From NCBI GenBank assembly GCA_040905285.1, contig JBBDRV010000151.1, positions 1-30,950 on the forward strand: DNA of 30,950 nucleotides. The letters run 5' to 3'. Each line of letters starts with the position of its first letter. The first letter of the stretch is position 1. This DNA is from JBBDRV01 sp040905285 (GTDB taxonomy: Bacteria; Bacteroidota; Rhodothermia; Balneolales; Balneolaceae). Below are positions 30,847 through 30,950 of the stretch, in pieces. Both the position numbers and the translations under genes were made by a program. The notes below the pieces were generated by a model. It was not told the origin of the DNA, searched no databases, and was given only the letters and a program-made list of their open reading frames with translations.

Positions 30847-30950
30847 ATGATGATATACGACTGGACAAGAGAACAGGCTGAAAAAAATCCTGATCATATC
30901 GCTGTTACATTTTCAAACCTTCATCTCACATATGGAAAACTTGAATCGGA
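30847..30950 (+). CDS. Adenylation-domain protein (NRPS-like), N-terminus only
   Basis: Only 34 complete codons are inside the window; the gene runs off the right edge. The sequence MIYDWTREQAEKNPDHIAV, then TFSNLHLTYGKLES, fits the opening of NRPS adenylation domains (F..QA.K.PD.IAV.....LTY.EL). The domain starts directly at the N-terminus, with no condensation domain before it. It could be a loading module of a peptide synthetase, a stand-alone adenylating enzyme, or another AMP-binding ligase. Two adjacent ATG codons (30847, 30850) are possible starts. It is the second gene of what looks like an accessory locus behind a CxxC-AraC regulator. Confidence 0.7.
   Translation, partial: MMIYDWTREQAEKNPDHIAVTFSNLHLTYGKLES

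Overview
The window reads as one contiguous stretch of bacterial chromosome of roughly even base composition. Several traits point to the Bacteroidota/FCB group, and most likely to the Balneolota/Rhodothermota side of it. There is a PorV-type type IX secretion outer-membrane protein. Exact copies of the Bacteroidota-like -7 element TATATTTG lie before three genes. A complete cleavable LexA repressor is present, and LexA is patchy in classical Bacteroidota. The genus cannot be fixed from the sequence alone.

Layout. From 1 to 5.0 kb, on the minus strand, alaS is followed by the pyruvate dehydrogenase E1 genes pdhA and pdhB. From 5.2 to 9.1 kb there is a YihY/BrkB-type membrane protein, a plant-type ferredoxin-NADP reductase, and an ABC ATPase paired with an unrecognised multi-pass membrane protein. 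From 9.3 to 12.9 kb a plus-strand operon encodes both electron-transfer flavoprotein subunits, a FixC-type ETF-quinone oxidoreductase and its FixX ferredoxin partner; it ends at a strong hairpin terminator. From 12.9 to 16 kb there is a secreted CnaB-like protein, an acyl-CoA dehydrogenase that could feed the ETF system, LexA and a small unknown ORF. From 16.2 to 17.2 kb a repeat-rich spacer precedes rplU-rpmA. From 17.2 to 25.9 kb there is an M23 peptidase, RidA, two tandem paralogous TPR lipoproteins, a Cys/Met gamma-type PLP enzyme, a thiolase and PorV. From 26.1 to 29.7 kb there is a PASTA membrane protein, rpe, phoH and a metallo-beta-lactamase-fold hydrolase. From 29.7 kb to the end there is an AraC-type regulator with an N-terminal CxxC (HMA-like) segment, then the first codons of an adenylation-domain (NRPS-like) gene cut by the window edge.

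Most of the window is core metabolism: pyruvate to acetyl-CoA, acyl-CoA oxidation and electron transfer to quinone, thiolysis, translation and the SOS response. The right end looks like the border of an accessory, possibly specialised-metabolite, locus.

The least ordinary signals are five. First, a roughly 40-bp dispersed repeat sits at the 3' end of pdhB and recurs beside a 4 x 15-bp tandem array before rplU. Second, a 4 x 20-bp tandem array lies between porV and the PASTA gene. Third, the phoH reading frame carries family-like sequence upstream of its first usable start codon. Fourth, a CxxC-AraC regulator stands next to an adenylation domain. Fifth, a short ORF/hairpin lies directly before that adenylation gene.
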